From Lingula anatina (taxonomy: Eukaryota > Brachiopoda > Lingulata > Lingulida > Lingulidae): a DNA stretch of 64,000 nucleotides. A model generated the notes under the pieces. That model was given only the letters and a program-made list of their open reading frames with translations. It had not been told where the DNA came from and did no database searches. The position numbers and the translations under genes were made by a program. Below, piece by piece: positions 11,344-25,159 of the stretch. The DNA lies in assembly GCF_001039355.2 (NCBI RefSeq), contig NW_019775431.1:303278-367277 (forward strand), in the 5' to 3' direction. Each line of letters begins with the position of its first letter. Within the stretch, counting starts at the first letter, position 1.

Positions 11344-13100
11344 TTTAAATGCCATACTCTCAAAGTATATGTATTCTTACAGGTTTGTAGACAGCAATCT
11401 TAAAGGGGAGGTGGACCTTTGAAAAGGAGCCCATCTTGTACCTAGCTAGATCAAATTTGATCCAGAATGGATCTTTTTTTTTCTGGCAAAAAGGTTGAAA
11501 TGTTCCAACCCCCCTCGGGTTACAGGTCTATCTTGGGTGCTTTCCCAGAGATTTAGATCGATCTAAAGATTAAGTTTTAGATCGACCTAACTCCCTGGGG
11601 GTTCACGCTAAATTGCAGTCAGCCGAGCGGGCACCATAGTTAATTACCCCCTTACAGCTTTTAGTAGGTGGGACAGATGCTTAAGCCTGCCAAGCTGACA
11701 GTAATCTAGTGAGACTCCCCACAGGGATAGATCGATCTAAAAATCTATGGAAATGGGGTGTTAGATACATTCTCATTTTAGAATTGATAGGTTCACCAGG
11801 CCCGTAGCCAGCAATTTCAGATAGGGGGGTTCGTTTTCTGAAAAAGTGGACTTTTTACCATAAAATCTTCAAGTACATAGATCAAATTTTACCCAGAGTG
11901 GACCTTTTCTTTCGAACCCCCCGAACCCCCCCTGGCTACGGGCCTGTTCACGAAAAAGTTGTACAATATATACCCAGACATGACCTGTAATGTTTTAAAA
12001 TAGACTGTAGGTAGATATCTGTAGTGTCTCTTTGGATATATACGGTAATTACTTAAAATTTTCAGATGATTCAGTTTTGCTTATATTGTGTTTTTACAAG
12101 ATTTATCACAGTCAGACTTTTACTTTCTGACACAAAGCAATTAACTTTCCGAGAAAAAAAGAACAGAAAAAGAATTAAGTGACATTTTTAAGTATTACTT
12201 ATAAAACATTTTTTTAAGGGGGGGGGGATAAAATTATTAATTCATGTTGTTCGAATTTATTGGATAATTACCATACCAATCATGTCTTACCTTAGAACTA
12301 TACAGGTATTTTACCACCCTAAACACCTGCATTTCTAGTTATTTATATCACCTTGACGTTTTACAAGTGTATAAGGTGAGAGAAAGCATTATTGTGTGAA
12401 GAATGCGTGCTGGATTTAGACAAGGCAAAGGTGGAATCAGCTCTAGAAATGTGACTGGTATGCACACAACTTTTTAGACCCATTGGAATGGTTTTCATGG
12501 GATTTACACAACATTAGACATGTTGATTGCAATTGTTTGTGGTTAAGAAATCAGTTTTCTACAGTGAAATAGCTTGATTTGTGTCCATGATCAGTTTTAG
12601 TCAAACCTCTCTAGTTATTGATGTATATGATCCATCTTTTTACCGGAATAGAAAGTGGTTTGCATGGCACCGGGATTGCTGTTGGATAGCTCCACCTGGC
12701 CAGTGTAAATTGGATGGATAAGTCATTTGAGCTAAAATGTAATCATCCATAGACAGATACCAGAAGCTTTCAGAATAGTTTCATGCACAAAAAAACTTTT
12801 ATTGCTCACACCTATAATTTCTTTATTGTAGACCTGTAACTTCAGTTCATCTTTGGTACACCAAAGGATAGATATTAGAAGTGAAAAAAATATATTCCCT
12901 ACATTGTCTTTTATACTGATGACCATATATATATATATATATATATATATATNGGGGGGGGGGGGGGAGGGATCGAGTTTCTGGAATAAACTAAGCAGGT
13001 AGCTCTGGCTGTAGATGAACATGTGAGAGCAGTGTGTTCCTGCATCCCCATGAATGCTCCTATACGTGTGTGTGTGTGTGTGTATGTGTGTGTGTGTGTA

Positions 13101-13139
<39 letters not shown>

Positions 13140-14478
13140 TTTGAAAATCAGAATTCCTGGAAATATACACACTGAGACCTGCGGGAAATATTTGAGGAAT
13201 CAATAATCGTCTTTTTTTTCAGACAAGGAAGAGATTGACTGAGGTTGTAGGGAGTGTATACAGACAATTTAGATGAGCACGAGTGTGATAATATTGAAAG
13301 TATCCTTTAATTTTTTTTTTTCAATCCGTGGATTGATGTTAAACAGGCATTTTGCATTATGGTGAGAAGATTAGACTATCCTTCGATAATAATTCCATAT
13401 GTCATCACAGAATCTGCCTTTCACTTTTCAAACTCTCCCCCTGGAGTTCCTATCTGGGATCCAGAATGATAGATGAGTCGAGATTGCCAAGTTGTCTAGA
13501 CTGAGAGCAGAGAACATTCTGGAATAGATGGCAAGTTTATTAACACACATTGACCTCCTCCATAGATAAATAACAAACAGAAATACTGTGCGTGGGTGCT
13601 CAGATTGGAATAAAAAATCAGAAAAAAAATCTTACACAGGAAGTTAGATAAATGAAATGGATTGACAGAGGGTTATTTACATTATAGGTACTGATCTCTG
13701 TATGACCCTGCTGAAATGCCCCAAATGTACTCAAATATATTTCTAAATATAAAACAATATAGCATTATATTAAAGTTACTACATAGTAGACAAATGGATA
13801 TATAACATACACATCAAAGTGAACCTCCTTTATGTATTCTGTGCCAAATACATAACACTTTTGATATATTGAGTCTGACAGATAAAGCACTTATAAATAG
13901 AGAGAGACATTAATCTTGTGAATAGAAAAAGAAATACCAACAAAGATTCCATTGACAAAAATATATATGTAGGAGCTTTAATGTATGGAGCACGGCAAAT
14001 ATTACTAGTAGTAACCATCTCAGTATTCATATAATAATAATAATACTATGATTTTAGCTATACCTTTGAAGACAGATATAAATATATATATAATCATTTA
14101 TTGTTATCAGTGTTATTTCTCAACAAATTTATCTTTGATTGTCGGTTTGTCAATAGTTATCCAGCAGTTTGCCTAAAAGAAAATTTCCCCCCAGATCTTT
14201 CCTAGTCATAGGTATGAAAGAGTGCTTTGAATATCACCATACAACATGCTCAATCAGATGAACTATTTTATTGAAGGGTGATAGGACCCATGTAAACATT
14301 TGGGCCATAACCTTATCAGGTTTACCCATAAAAGAGGCTTTATTGAAGACGTGTTCACATTAGAGATAAGTCATACCTTCTCAGTATGACATTTCTTTGC
14401 AGGCTATATGATTGAAAGAAAGGGCAATACCTCATTTTTCTTTACCTAGGCAACCAAAACACTTGGAGTGGCTCTTCA

Positions 14479-14527
<49 letters not shown>

Positions 14528-16948
14528 GGAGTGAGGGGAGGGTATAGTAGCTACTAGTAGCTGCTCTAGACATCACAGAGTCTGCAAAAGAACTGGTTAT
14601 AGTGAAGAGGGTCAACCTACCTACATTCTGAACATGGCTTAAATAAATACACAGTGTACAGAAAGGAGTTATAATGAGAAAGGTCGGCCTATCTGCTATG
14701 GGAACACACCCTAATGTTATATAGCCACCATAAAGTTTCTTCATGTCAAGTGTTTCAGTTTGTAAACAAACTCTTGTCCTTAAAAGAGCAGTTTGTGGTC
14801 CATAGAGGACTTGAGATATTTGTGAAAATAGATGTCTTAATTCCTGCCATAGCAATGGGTGATACTGATTTCATAAGAGGTCTTGTGTACTTATGTTTGT
14901 GTTTTCCTGTGTATGAGTGTGTATATTTGCATGTTTGTGTTGTGTGTCACAGTGTGTGTTTCTGTGTATGTGTTTACCTATGCATGCTTTTTATACATTG
15001 TAAGCACATACTTTTGTGAACTTGTGTCTAAGTACATATGTGATGTTTTGCTGACATAACACAAAAGAAGCTATTAAGATAAAATATTCAACCTTCAGGT
15101 GGTTTTATGAATTATCACCTACTTAACATCTTAGTGAGTAAGCACATATATATTTTTATTCATACTCTTTTTAATATGAAAAGAAAAGTATTGCTACTAA
15201 AACAGTATAAAAATTACTATTTGTGCAGTATTTGGTGATATAATTTCATTATGAGATTAATGGGATATCTGCTCCTTTTCAACAAGGATGTGGGGCATTC
15301 AGTATGAAAGCCATTTATCTTCTTGGGAAGGTAAGAGAAAGTAATATTACACATCCCTGTAGTACTATTACACATACAATATGGGTCTGCAATCACCATT
15401 ATATCCTGTTATAAATAATAAATTGATTACAACTTGGTGCAAAAATATTTTTTAAAAATTAGAATTATTTTTTTTCCAATTGCCAAGACAGATAACTCAG
15501 TGTATGTTACCAGCATGGGTTTCGCATTTTTTATGTGCTTATTTGTTGCTGAATAATACATGTTTATATGTATACGTGTCTGGGGACATTATTGTACGTC
15601 TACACTAGGTTAACCTGTATCATTCTTTTGAGGTAAACCACAAGACAATGTTGTACTTGTACTAGTAATGTACCAGTAAGTGCAAGCACTTCTAGTAGAC
15701 TTATCCAGGGTTACAATGAGGAAGGATGGGGGGGAATAAAAGAGGAAGTTAAGATATTAAATAATATTGATCGACTTGGCCTTGTAATTGTGTGTTAAAA
15801 AAATGTAAAATAAATAAAATTTTGAGAATACTAAGTACTGAGTGAGTGAATGAGTGATAATGCTATTTATCGAGAAAATATCATTGGTTATGACAGGCAC
15901 ATTAGGGCGGACACCTAGGGTCTATTCCCACAACTTTAGATCGATCTATCACCGCGGGGAGTCTCACTAGATTACTGTCAGATAATCCGCCTTAAGTTTC
16001 CGTCCCGCCTACTACAAGCTGGAAGGAGGTAATTAACTTTCGTGTTCGCCCGGCTGACAGCTATTTAGCGTGAACCCCCAGGGAGTTAGGTCGATCTAAA
16101 GTAGGTCGATCTAATCTATGGGAATGGGGTGCTAGACTGAGGCAGCGCAAGACGATTAGATTATTTCATTAGTGATTGAAGAACTTAAATGGAGGCCCCA
16201 ACATGCTTAAGATGATTATTGCTGTGATAAATTAATTGGTATATTATGTCCAAGGATAAATTAATTACTGTTATTTCGCACAAATTTCAAATAACTCACT
16301 GCCTCCAATAATTTCTTATTTCAAGATTTAGTCATTAAAAACTTCCCCTCTGACAAGGACCCAGATCTCATTTTTAGCACTTTTACATCCCTTTGTATAC
16401 AGGCACTGTTTGTTTACTTGCACTTACTGCCTTGGTAGATGAGCAAAGTACTAGTAGGCTTATTTCACATAGGATAAGATATTGCTGGATTTGATATTTG
16501 AGACCTGCAGGTGCTGTACTTCAGTTTTTAAGAATGGGATAAGTACTACAGATTTATCCCAGTAACGGGATACTTCAAATTTATCCTGGTAATGGAATTA
16601 TCAAAATACTACAGATTTATCCCATAATGGGATACTACAGATTTATCCTGGTAATGGGATACTTCAGATTTATCCCGGATTGAACCAGGTCTTAATCTTG
16701 GTTCTAAAGTGAAGACCAGCTGTAGTTCCTCTGTACTAGCTAGTAGACCTAGATCTCTGCACTGACCTAGCCAAAGATGTATCTAGACTAGAGGTATACA
16801 GGGGCGAACCCAGAGATATTTTCTGACAGTCTTCCAAATTATCTTTTTTGATCCATCCTCCATTTTTGATTGTCTTACAATAGAAAACATTAGATGCCTG
16901 TCAATGTTAACTTGAAAAATTCTGTCTTCCGTAAGACCCTGAAGACAG

Positions 16949-17016
<68 letters not shown>

Positions 17017-20000
17017 GCTCACATGGCTAAGACTCTGAAGACTGAGTGATCTTCAGTAAAGAACCAAATAGGAAAGGTGAACACAAGTGAAATGTTGCCT
17101 TCAAGGTGAAATTGGAATGCTCTACTGCCAGTGATAGATTGGGAGAACAGCAGTTACAGGATCTTGTGAGAGATCAGATATGATTGGCTTTTTTTTTTAG
17201 GGTTTTACTATTTTATTTTTTAAGCAAAATGTGACAATGAGATCATTCTAAAAAATAATAAGACTATCAAAGGTATAAAATTGAAAAAGCATTTTTATAC
17301 AGAAGTTTACAATCCCAAAATGGTTATTTTATCATTCTCCCTTCTCACAAGATAATGATGTCCAATAGGTGGAGCTACCAGGCAGTAACAGTGTAGAAAA
17401 GTCCAAGACCACCCACATCCTGGTTAAGATGACCATTTTCCAAGCATGGTCTGCTGCTTGTGGCAAAAAAAGTTGACCTCATTAAAATAAGTAAGAAAAA
17501 ATATATACTGAATGATGAAGTTATGAATAAAAAAAAAAAATAAATATGTCATACAATGGATCAGCATTAAAATTTTAATATGGCAAGATTGACTGAACTA
17601 TATCATTAATGTTACATACACTGAGTCAGAGCCTAACTGTTTGGATTTTTCACACCGCCACATGTTTTGGAAATAATGCAATTCCATGAAATATTGATTT
17701 GCTCTTATTCAGTTGTTAATTGGGCTTTGTGGTGTGAAGACTTAGAAGTGCTCTGCTGTTAATATTGTATGGTATCAGTCTGGGGTGCTTATTACCTTGT
17801 CCTTTGTGAAGTGGAATTATGTGTCTGGGGTTTCTCCAAAGTCGGCTCTTTAATTTGCTTTGAGTCAGTAAAGCAGAATGTCGAGTCCTTGGCTATAGAA
17901 GCAATTCAATGTCCTGTATGCATTGGGAAAAAAAAAGCTAATATTTATTTTTTTGAAGAGACCACAGCAGTCTCATTCCTTGATGAAGATGCCCTGTAAG
18001 ACAAGGGTCTAAGTTGACCCTGGTGTGAACAGGGCACATTCAAAGTGCAGCCAGCTTTTAATGCATTCCTGGTCTAAGTTGATCCCGATGTGAACAGCGA
18101 ACAGTGGCAGTGAGCAAGACAAGTGACCCATGTGTGCCCCCTCTGCCCCCCAGTATTTATTGTCAATGAAAACAATGGTGCCTGGTAAAAGAGGGTCTCC
18201 ATGTTAACATTTTCACAGTCCCGGGGCGAACTCGCCACTGGTCTGGGATTTTGTTTCTCAAGCCTGTGTTAAGATTTTGTTTTTCTTATTCGTTTGGGAG
18301 GTGGTTTAGTCATATTTGGCAAATATTTTCCTTGTGTTCAGTACTGCCTTAAAAAGTTTGGTCATTCCATATCACCAGGGGATTGATTTCTATGGGATTA
18401 GGATGCCAAATGTCTGATTTTAATCGTGTTATGTGATGTCTTCTTGTCTTTGTCTTATCAGGGCTGTCATAAACATGTCTTAAATTTTTGTTTGTTATAA
18501 AATGAAAAATACATACAATTGTAATTACCAAAGCATCCTTGTTATGTTGTGTTCTTTTTCTCCTTGGCTAATAAAAAATTGTGATGTAAATTAGTCTGTT
18601 TTGTTTCACATTAGGCCTTGTCTGAATGCACACGAAATGATACACGATACCAAATAGTCTATTTCTGGTCCAGGTTAGTCTTGATGTAAACAGGTCTATG
18701 CAGATAAGTATTAATATATAAGTATATAAGATAGGAGAAGAAGTAATTTTTAAACCACTCACCAGCATTAATCAGTACATTATCTATATCCAGAGATTAC
18801 ACAGTTATAAATTCCAACCAGTAATGTCAATACTATCTAAAAATTCTCTTTAGGAAGGTTGAATGATACCAATATACTGAAGTGAAATAGTCAAAGGAGA
18901 TATGATATCCAGTGTATTATGTAATGGAGAGATTTGATGTCCTTTCTGGTATGTGTGGCTGCATTGGGAAGGTTTTAGCCAAAGCTTTTGTGGGTTTACC
19001 ATCAGGGAAGTGTGGGCTTGATTGCAATACCCCTTTAAGAAATGATATGTCTGTGATCTGGGAGTGTGATTTAAAGCACAGCGAGCATTGGGTGGTATTT
19101 AAGCTACCTGACAGGTTGTGGGACGTGTAAAGAAATGCCTCGCGTTGCTTCCTGAAAATAAAACTGAAACTTGTTTGGTTAAAATGAAGTGAACGCAGCC
19201 CATAATTAAGGTTTAGTGCAAACAATAAAAATGGACAAATTCTTCTCCTTAAGAGGTGACACTCCCTGTGTCTTTGGTTCAGCGTGCTGAAATCATAGTG
19301 TGTTCTGTGCATCATGAAGGTAAGAGAAGGTTTATTTGGAAGGTGTTTCTTTAACTTAAAAGAAGGAACACGCTTTTTTAACCAGGATGCAAGCAGAACT
19401 GAGCTGAGAAATTCTTGATGCTAGGTAGCAAAGTTGATACAGCAGTTTGAAGTGAGCTCAGATTAGGCATTGGCTTTTGATTCATGAATGAGATGACTTG
19501 GAATGCAAAAAAGAAATGAAGTTCGGAAACTTAATCAGTGAATTGACTTTGAAGAATTAATAGTTCAGTTGTCAACTCCATCTCATGTCTGCTCTGGTTT
19601 TGATTTAAAAAATGAAAGGTTGATAGAAATTGTCAGGGGGCACCGAAACCAGCATATTGATCATTTCAAATCAGTAAATTGTTTGGCAGTGATTCATGGC
19701 CATTGATAATCACTTTTCATTGATCACGGATATCCAAAATACTTATGCACTGAGATTTAGTCTTATCTCATAAACCAGGAGGTTTCTAAAGGGGGGTAGG
19801 GCACAAGTCACCTGTTTGTCTTCTTGTTTTGAAATTAAAAGGGCATTTGATGCCTAGACACGTGTATGGACCATTTCCCCTGCCTGGTGAGTTAAATCTT
19901 TGAAAGATACACAAATTTTTTTTATGAAGGGCATGTGCTGTCCAGGCTTGAAAAAAAAAAGGAGCAAAGCAAGCGAGTGCTATCGCTTAAACAATGAATC

Positions 20001-23000
20001 TGCTGTCTTAATGGGAGATGTCGTTTGTGAATCTTCTGAAGAGGTTTTGTTTGACATAAAACACACATTTCCTGAGGAGATCTTTCTACAGAGAATTTTT
20101 TTTAGTGAAATAAAAGGACAGGAAAAGTCTCTGACAGTGTGCAGGAGATGATGATGATTTCCATCTTGATGACTTTCTTTAATTGTTTTTGAAATTAAAA
20201 ACATCTCAAGGGAACATTTTTTGGACGTCTTTTTTTTTTATAAAGTTAATCTCACCCCTCTCCACCCTCACACTCAGAATTATTTTAGTCGGACAAAGTT
20301 CAAAATTTTTCTGGTGACGTGTGATGTGCCCCCTGGTGCCCCCTCAGACAATCGGAACCTTGTGAATTCTGAGTGAGTCATTCTGCAGGCAACTTCATGT
20401 CAGCAAACCACTGAAGTCATCATGGTAAGATCTATAATTTTTGGAGGTTTTAAATTCTTAAATATTCTGATAGTTTTTATCACTTTAATGTCATGTTTAG
20501 TAAGTGTAAGGAGTATCATGGTTGTAATTTTGGGCTAAGTCATGTTTTGAAGTTATGAAATTCTTGAAATATAATTGGCAGCGACAGTCGTGTGTAAGTC
20601 GCCCAAGCCCAGCCCAGTTTCAGAATGAAACTTGCAACAGGTACCCTGAGTTTGTAGCTTAGTTTGTAGACTTTGGTGTCAAATGGAAATTGGGTTTCAG
20701 TTAGTAGGTACAGAGCTGTCGAAGGACGCGTTCAGATTCACACACATTGCTCTAGCTTGATCGGCCCAGCTGTGTTGGTCCAATTCTGTGGGGCATTACC
20801 ACTAAAGTGCAATCAGTGGAGTAGGCTTAAAAAGCACATGATAATTATTTACCCTCCTGTTCAACGCAGCATGTCAGAAAATTAAGCTAATTCTACTGAT
20901 TGCAATACTAAGAATCCCCCCACAGAGTTGGACCAACCCAGCTAGTGCAGCATGTGAATCTGAATGCTATCAAACACTGATGAAGACGTACACCACTTCC
21001 ACGTAGTCATGGCTTCATACCACCCAGAATATTTTAAAACATATGAAGAGCAGATGTTGGAGGTAGCAGGAAAGCAAACAAGAGTTCCTGTTTGTGTTTG
21101 TATACTGGTGCTGTTACCCTGGGGTCATCAGGGTTTCTACATGGGACAATGCACTTTACCAGTTACCCTTGGTGTCTTGGTGTAAACATGAATGGCTGTG
21201 ATACCTGACATAGGCNCAGGAGTATCATAGCACTAACACTGACTGTCTAGGTTAGCTTACTCTGGTCATCATTTTGAGTATCCAGCAAAAATGCTTTTTC
21301 AGTAAGGGAATACCTTAAATGTCACCCTGTGTGTAAAATTACTGCAGTTAACTTCTTATGTCAGCATGAACTATATGCAGCTGTCAACCTCAGTGATAAA
21401 TCTGAAAAAGATCCCCCTTCCCCATAATAATAATAATAATATAAATGACATTGGCCATTACCCTGAATATCAGAGTACTGACAATGACTCCTTGAGTGTC
21501 AGTAGCAACCCTAATGCACAGAGAACACCCTGAAAATCCGAGAGTTGTAAGTAGTTCTTTGCTTGGATCGTTGAAAGTGATCAGTCTTCTTATCGAGAAG
21601 GATGGTCAGTGTCTTTGACATTCAGTGGTGCATATTTGTTGTAGATATTTAGTGTGGGCGTGAATGCATGTATGCATGCTTGCGTACTTGTGTGCTTCTG
21701 TGCGTGCATGCTATTGCTTGTGTGTGTTTTTTGTAGGGGTGTTGCTGTCTACAAGTGTTTCTTTCTGAATGTAGACACCTTTTATGTTATACCCATTGAC
21801 AGTTCAAGCTAATTCATAAAAGGCAAAATAATACAAAAACGAACAAAAAAAAAAAAAAAAAAAGAAAACTCATTTTGTGTTTTAAGAGCCATAACTAATA
21901 AAATTGCTGTTGTTTCTGCAGATTTTTTGCTCTAAGCACTTAATGTACGCACTAAATATTATTTGTTAATGCATCACGTAAGGGGTTTTATGTGAACAGT
22001 ATTGATCAGACTGCTATCCAGGAGATATGCTTGGCGAGGAAAACTGAATGTATAAAATGGCGATATAAATTGCACAGGCAAATGTCTAGGGCTGTTAAAT
22101 TACGTCTGTGCAAATTGCCATTGCATTGGAGACATTAGCACAGCGACAGAGACTGGACCATATGTTTTCTGTGATGTGCATGACAAAATGGTGAGTTGCA
22201 GCATGATTGGTGTTGTGAAATACAAGGCCTTTTTTTTCTCTCGTCTCGTCTGCATGAATTTATGCACGCTGGAGCCATTTGTAGCACATCAGAGCCAGGA
22301 AAATTGTTAAACGTGATATCATTGAACCAAATGGTGAGTTGCGGTATTATTGCTGTGAATAGTTGTGACTTTTTTATCAGTTTGATTTGCATTTACAGCA
22401 GAATCACTTGCATAGACAGAATATATATTTGCTCTTGGAGATGGATTGAAAGAAGACTTGGTAAATGTAGAATTGTTGAGGAGAACTATCTTCAGCATTT
22501 CATTCTGCCTAGGTGGCTTTGAGTTGGGAAAAATTGGCCAATTTAAATGACTTACAAGAGAACGATTTGCCACAACCCACAGATATTTGCAACAATAGTC
22601 TACAGACTTGTCATTAGTGGTGGTGGCTTTCCTTGATGAAATAAGTCTGTACAATTAAAAAAAAGTGTCTTATATGTTTGAAACTGTTTTCTTGACAGTT
22701 TCTTCACAGCTTGTAAGATTTTAATTAAGACTGAAGTGCCAAAATGTGAACAGTTGGTTCTGTTTGATGCTTAGGGGTCCTCTCATGACTGGGCAATGTA
22801 GAAAAGGCTCAGTTCAGGTTTCTCTCTTTTCTGAAAAAAAAAATAAAATAAAAATAAATAAAATAATTGTCTAGTAAAGCAGTGATTTTTGTCTCTTTTG
22901 ATAACCATCTGTATTTTGACTTATTAGATACATTTATTTAAATAAATGAATAGTCATAGTTATACCTTGTATGCTTCTGCACAAACTACATGGGGCATTA

Positions 23001-23272
23001 GTTTAGTTAATTTCTATAAAACATCAACAAAAGGTTGAAAAAACTTGACTTTGTAAATAATAGTTGCTATAAAACATGAACAAAAGGTTGAAAAAACTTG
23101 ACAAGTTAATAATAGTTGCTGTAATGTCCAATAGAGGTCACTAGCAGTTTGATGCATGGTGCTAATGGCTGGTGGTGTTATTCATTGCATTTATCTATGG
23201 AAAAATGGTATCAGACAACATATCATGTTTTTCTGATAGATATATACATACATTGTCTCACATGAACATGCC

Positions 23273-23312
<40 letters not shown>

Positions 23313-25124
23313 AACCAACTAAAAACAGCACAGTATAACTAAACCAACAATTGCCATGAATTGATTGCTAATATTTTATACACTTGCACAATTTATAACC
23401 ACTGATTCACAAATATTTCACTATTAATGTTGTAAACTTCTGCAAAGCTCATTGTTGTGGTAAAAATAGATATATTTGGAACAGCTTCGTATTTGCATTA
23501 AATTTAATGGGAACTTTTTAAAACCTATCATTACTAGTAGATGCATTTGATATCTTTTATTAATTGCAATAACTTGATATAGCAGGTCAATCAATGTTAT
23601 GGTTGCCCAGGGCTGTTCACTATGGTGTTGATGGGCATCATATTGCTGTGCACCCTTTAATACTTAAAGGTATACTGTGATGAAAAAACGGGTTAAAACT
23701 ATCCATTAGGTGCCCAAAAGTCATTTTTGAGTAATGAAAAAAAGTTCTTATGTTTATTTAGTTTTTAAAGCCGATTTTATGCAGGTGTGAATGTAGTTTA
23801 TGATACTCCCGCGTGGTGGCGCTTTGAGGCGAGTGACGTCACTAGCGTCAAGGCTCAAAAAGCCATATTCGATTCAGCTATCCGCTTGCTAGCAGTGCAA
23901 ACTAAAAGCGATACACGCAATTGATCACTACATGATCATTTATAAATTCAAACTTTTGAAGATAGATACACAAAAGAAGATGAATTCCCTACGTGGTTAT
24001 CATTTATTAACCAACAAAATACACCAATACTATGTTAACAGTAAAGGTTTGGAAGCAGGGCAGCGAACATAGTTTTTCACACATTGCCCATCTGTCGCGT
24101 CGGCTGAACGTTCTTATCCCAACTGATAAGAAAAAGTTACCTAATACATGCAGGTGTGACAGCTAACGTTATTTTTCACACCCGTGCAGTTTACCAGTGT
24201 CATTCCGGGAGAGCCAGGTCAGTGGACAAAAGACCAAAGATATCGGACTGATAGCATCGGACACTACATTTCACACCTCTGCAACTTAATTTTACCTCGC
24301 TACTTCTGCCTTACACGTGATCAGTGCAGCAGTATGTCGAGTAAAAATTTGATTCCACTATCATGTTAATATTAAAGTTTTCACTAACATAACCAAAAAA
24401 TTCGACAACGTAATTCTGCTACGAACTATTTTTGGGCTCTAGAAGCTGCTCTCTTCTTCCTTTCGACGGCCGCATCATGCACACATCCTACAGGTAAGAC
24501 TCTCGTCGGCAGCGCTCTGACATTTACTGTCGCATTTTGGTACTCCGAAAAATCGAATATACTGGGTACAGCATCATCTTTTAGTTTTCTCCGTGCTTTT
24601 CCACCGCACAATTCAGCACGCAGGTCACGTACGAAGCATTCCGGCTCGAAGTGGTCGCTACAGATCCTCGCGTGTTTTGACACTGTGCTGGGATTTTTTA
24701 ACTTCAGAGAATTGAGCCAAATTTTATGTTTTGCGGCATCCGCAGGCAGGATATAATAGCAGATGTCTTTCTTATTGTAACCTACATTACGGCACCCGGG
24801 AGCAACACAACTTTGCGGCATTTGTTTTTCTGACACCTGGATGTTTAGTCGCCTACTGCATAGTATATACTATTACTAGTACAGCTGTGGGAAGCTACTC
24901 CCCGGGTTACATCACTAGAAACTGACCAATCAGAATTTTCTCATCTAAATCTCATCTTTTCTCTCTAAAACTTAAAAAGAACAATTTTTTGACGTCGATT
25001 TATAGTTTTTATACTATAAAAAAAGCAATGAACGCTCTGTGTTCCTAGAGCACAGTAGGCCTTTAAGCTTAATGAATGTTAAGACCCCTTGAAGGTTATG
25101 GTCATCATTAATGGTAATTGATAT

Positions 25125-25159
<35 letters not shown>

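Larger units (their letters stand above)
10438..17040 (+). other. DOCK intron 1, repeat-dense segment
   Basis: No gene recognised. It contains the short TIR elements at 10708-10875, 11797-11946 and 16799-16952, a third family at 11530-11770 and 15912-16140, a 27-bp degenerate tandem repeat at 16536-16682, and microsatellites at 11291-11344, 12926-12964, 13065-13137, 14480-14527 and 16952-17016. GAAAGT repeats at 10537-10557 resemble an interferon-response type element, but they are only a short run. Confidence 0.6.
17041..23663 (+). other. DOCK intron 1, middle segment
   Basis: No gene firmly recognised. There is an open frame of 60 codons with ATG at 18950 (Cys/Trp-containing, unrecognised). 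Two direct repeats GGTCTAAGTTGA.CC...TGTGAACAG lie near 18008 and 18072, with a decayed third near 18670. An N sits at 21216, a 53-bp tandem duplication at 23014-23120, and a GA run at 23274-23310. Two ATG-near-donor sites (19315-19320 CATCATGAAG/gtaaga; 20422-20424 CATCATG/gtaaga) could be ends of 5' exons but have no further support. Confidence 0.5.

Noticed and set aside
12402-12458. ATG frame [18 protein letters not shown] before a GTATGC donor
   Set aside because: Phase 1 at the donor is incompatible with DOCK exon 2.
14442-14855. 137-codon frame on the - strand
   Set aside because: Much of it is Ser-Leu repeat encoded by a GA microsatellite; the rest has no coding character.
24731-24925. 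+ strand frame over the THAP gene
   Set aside because: Antisense shadow of the THAP ORF, whose zinc ligands define the - strand as coding.
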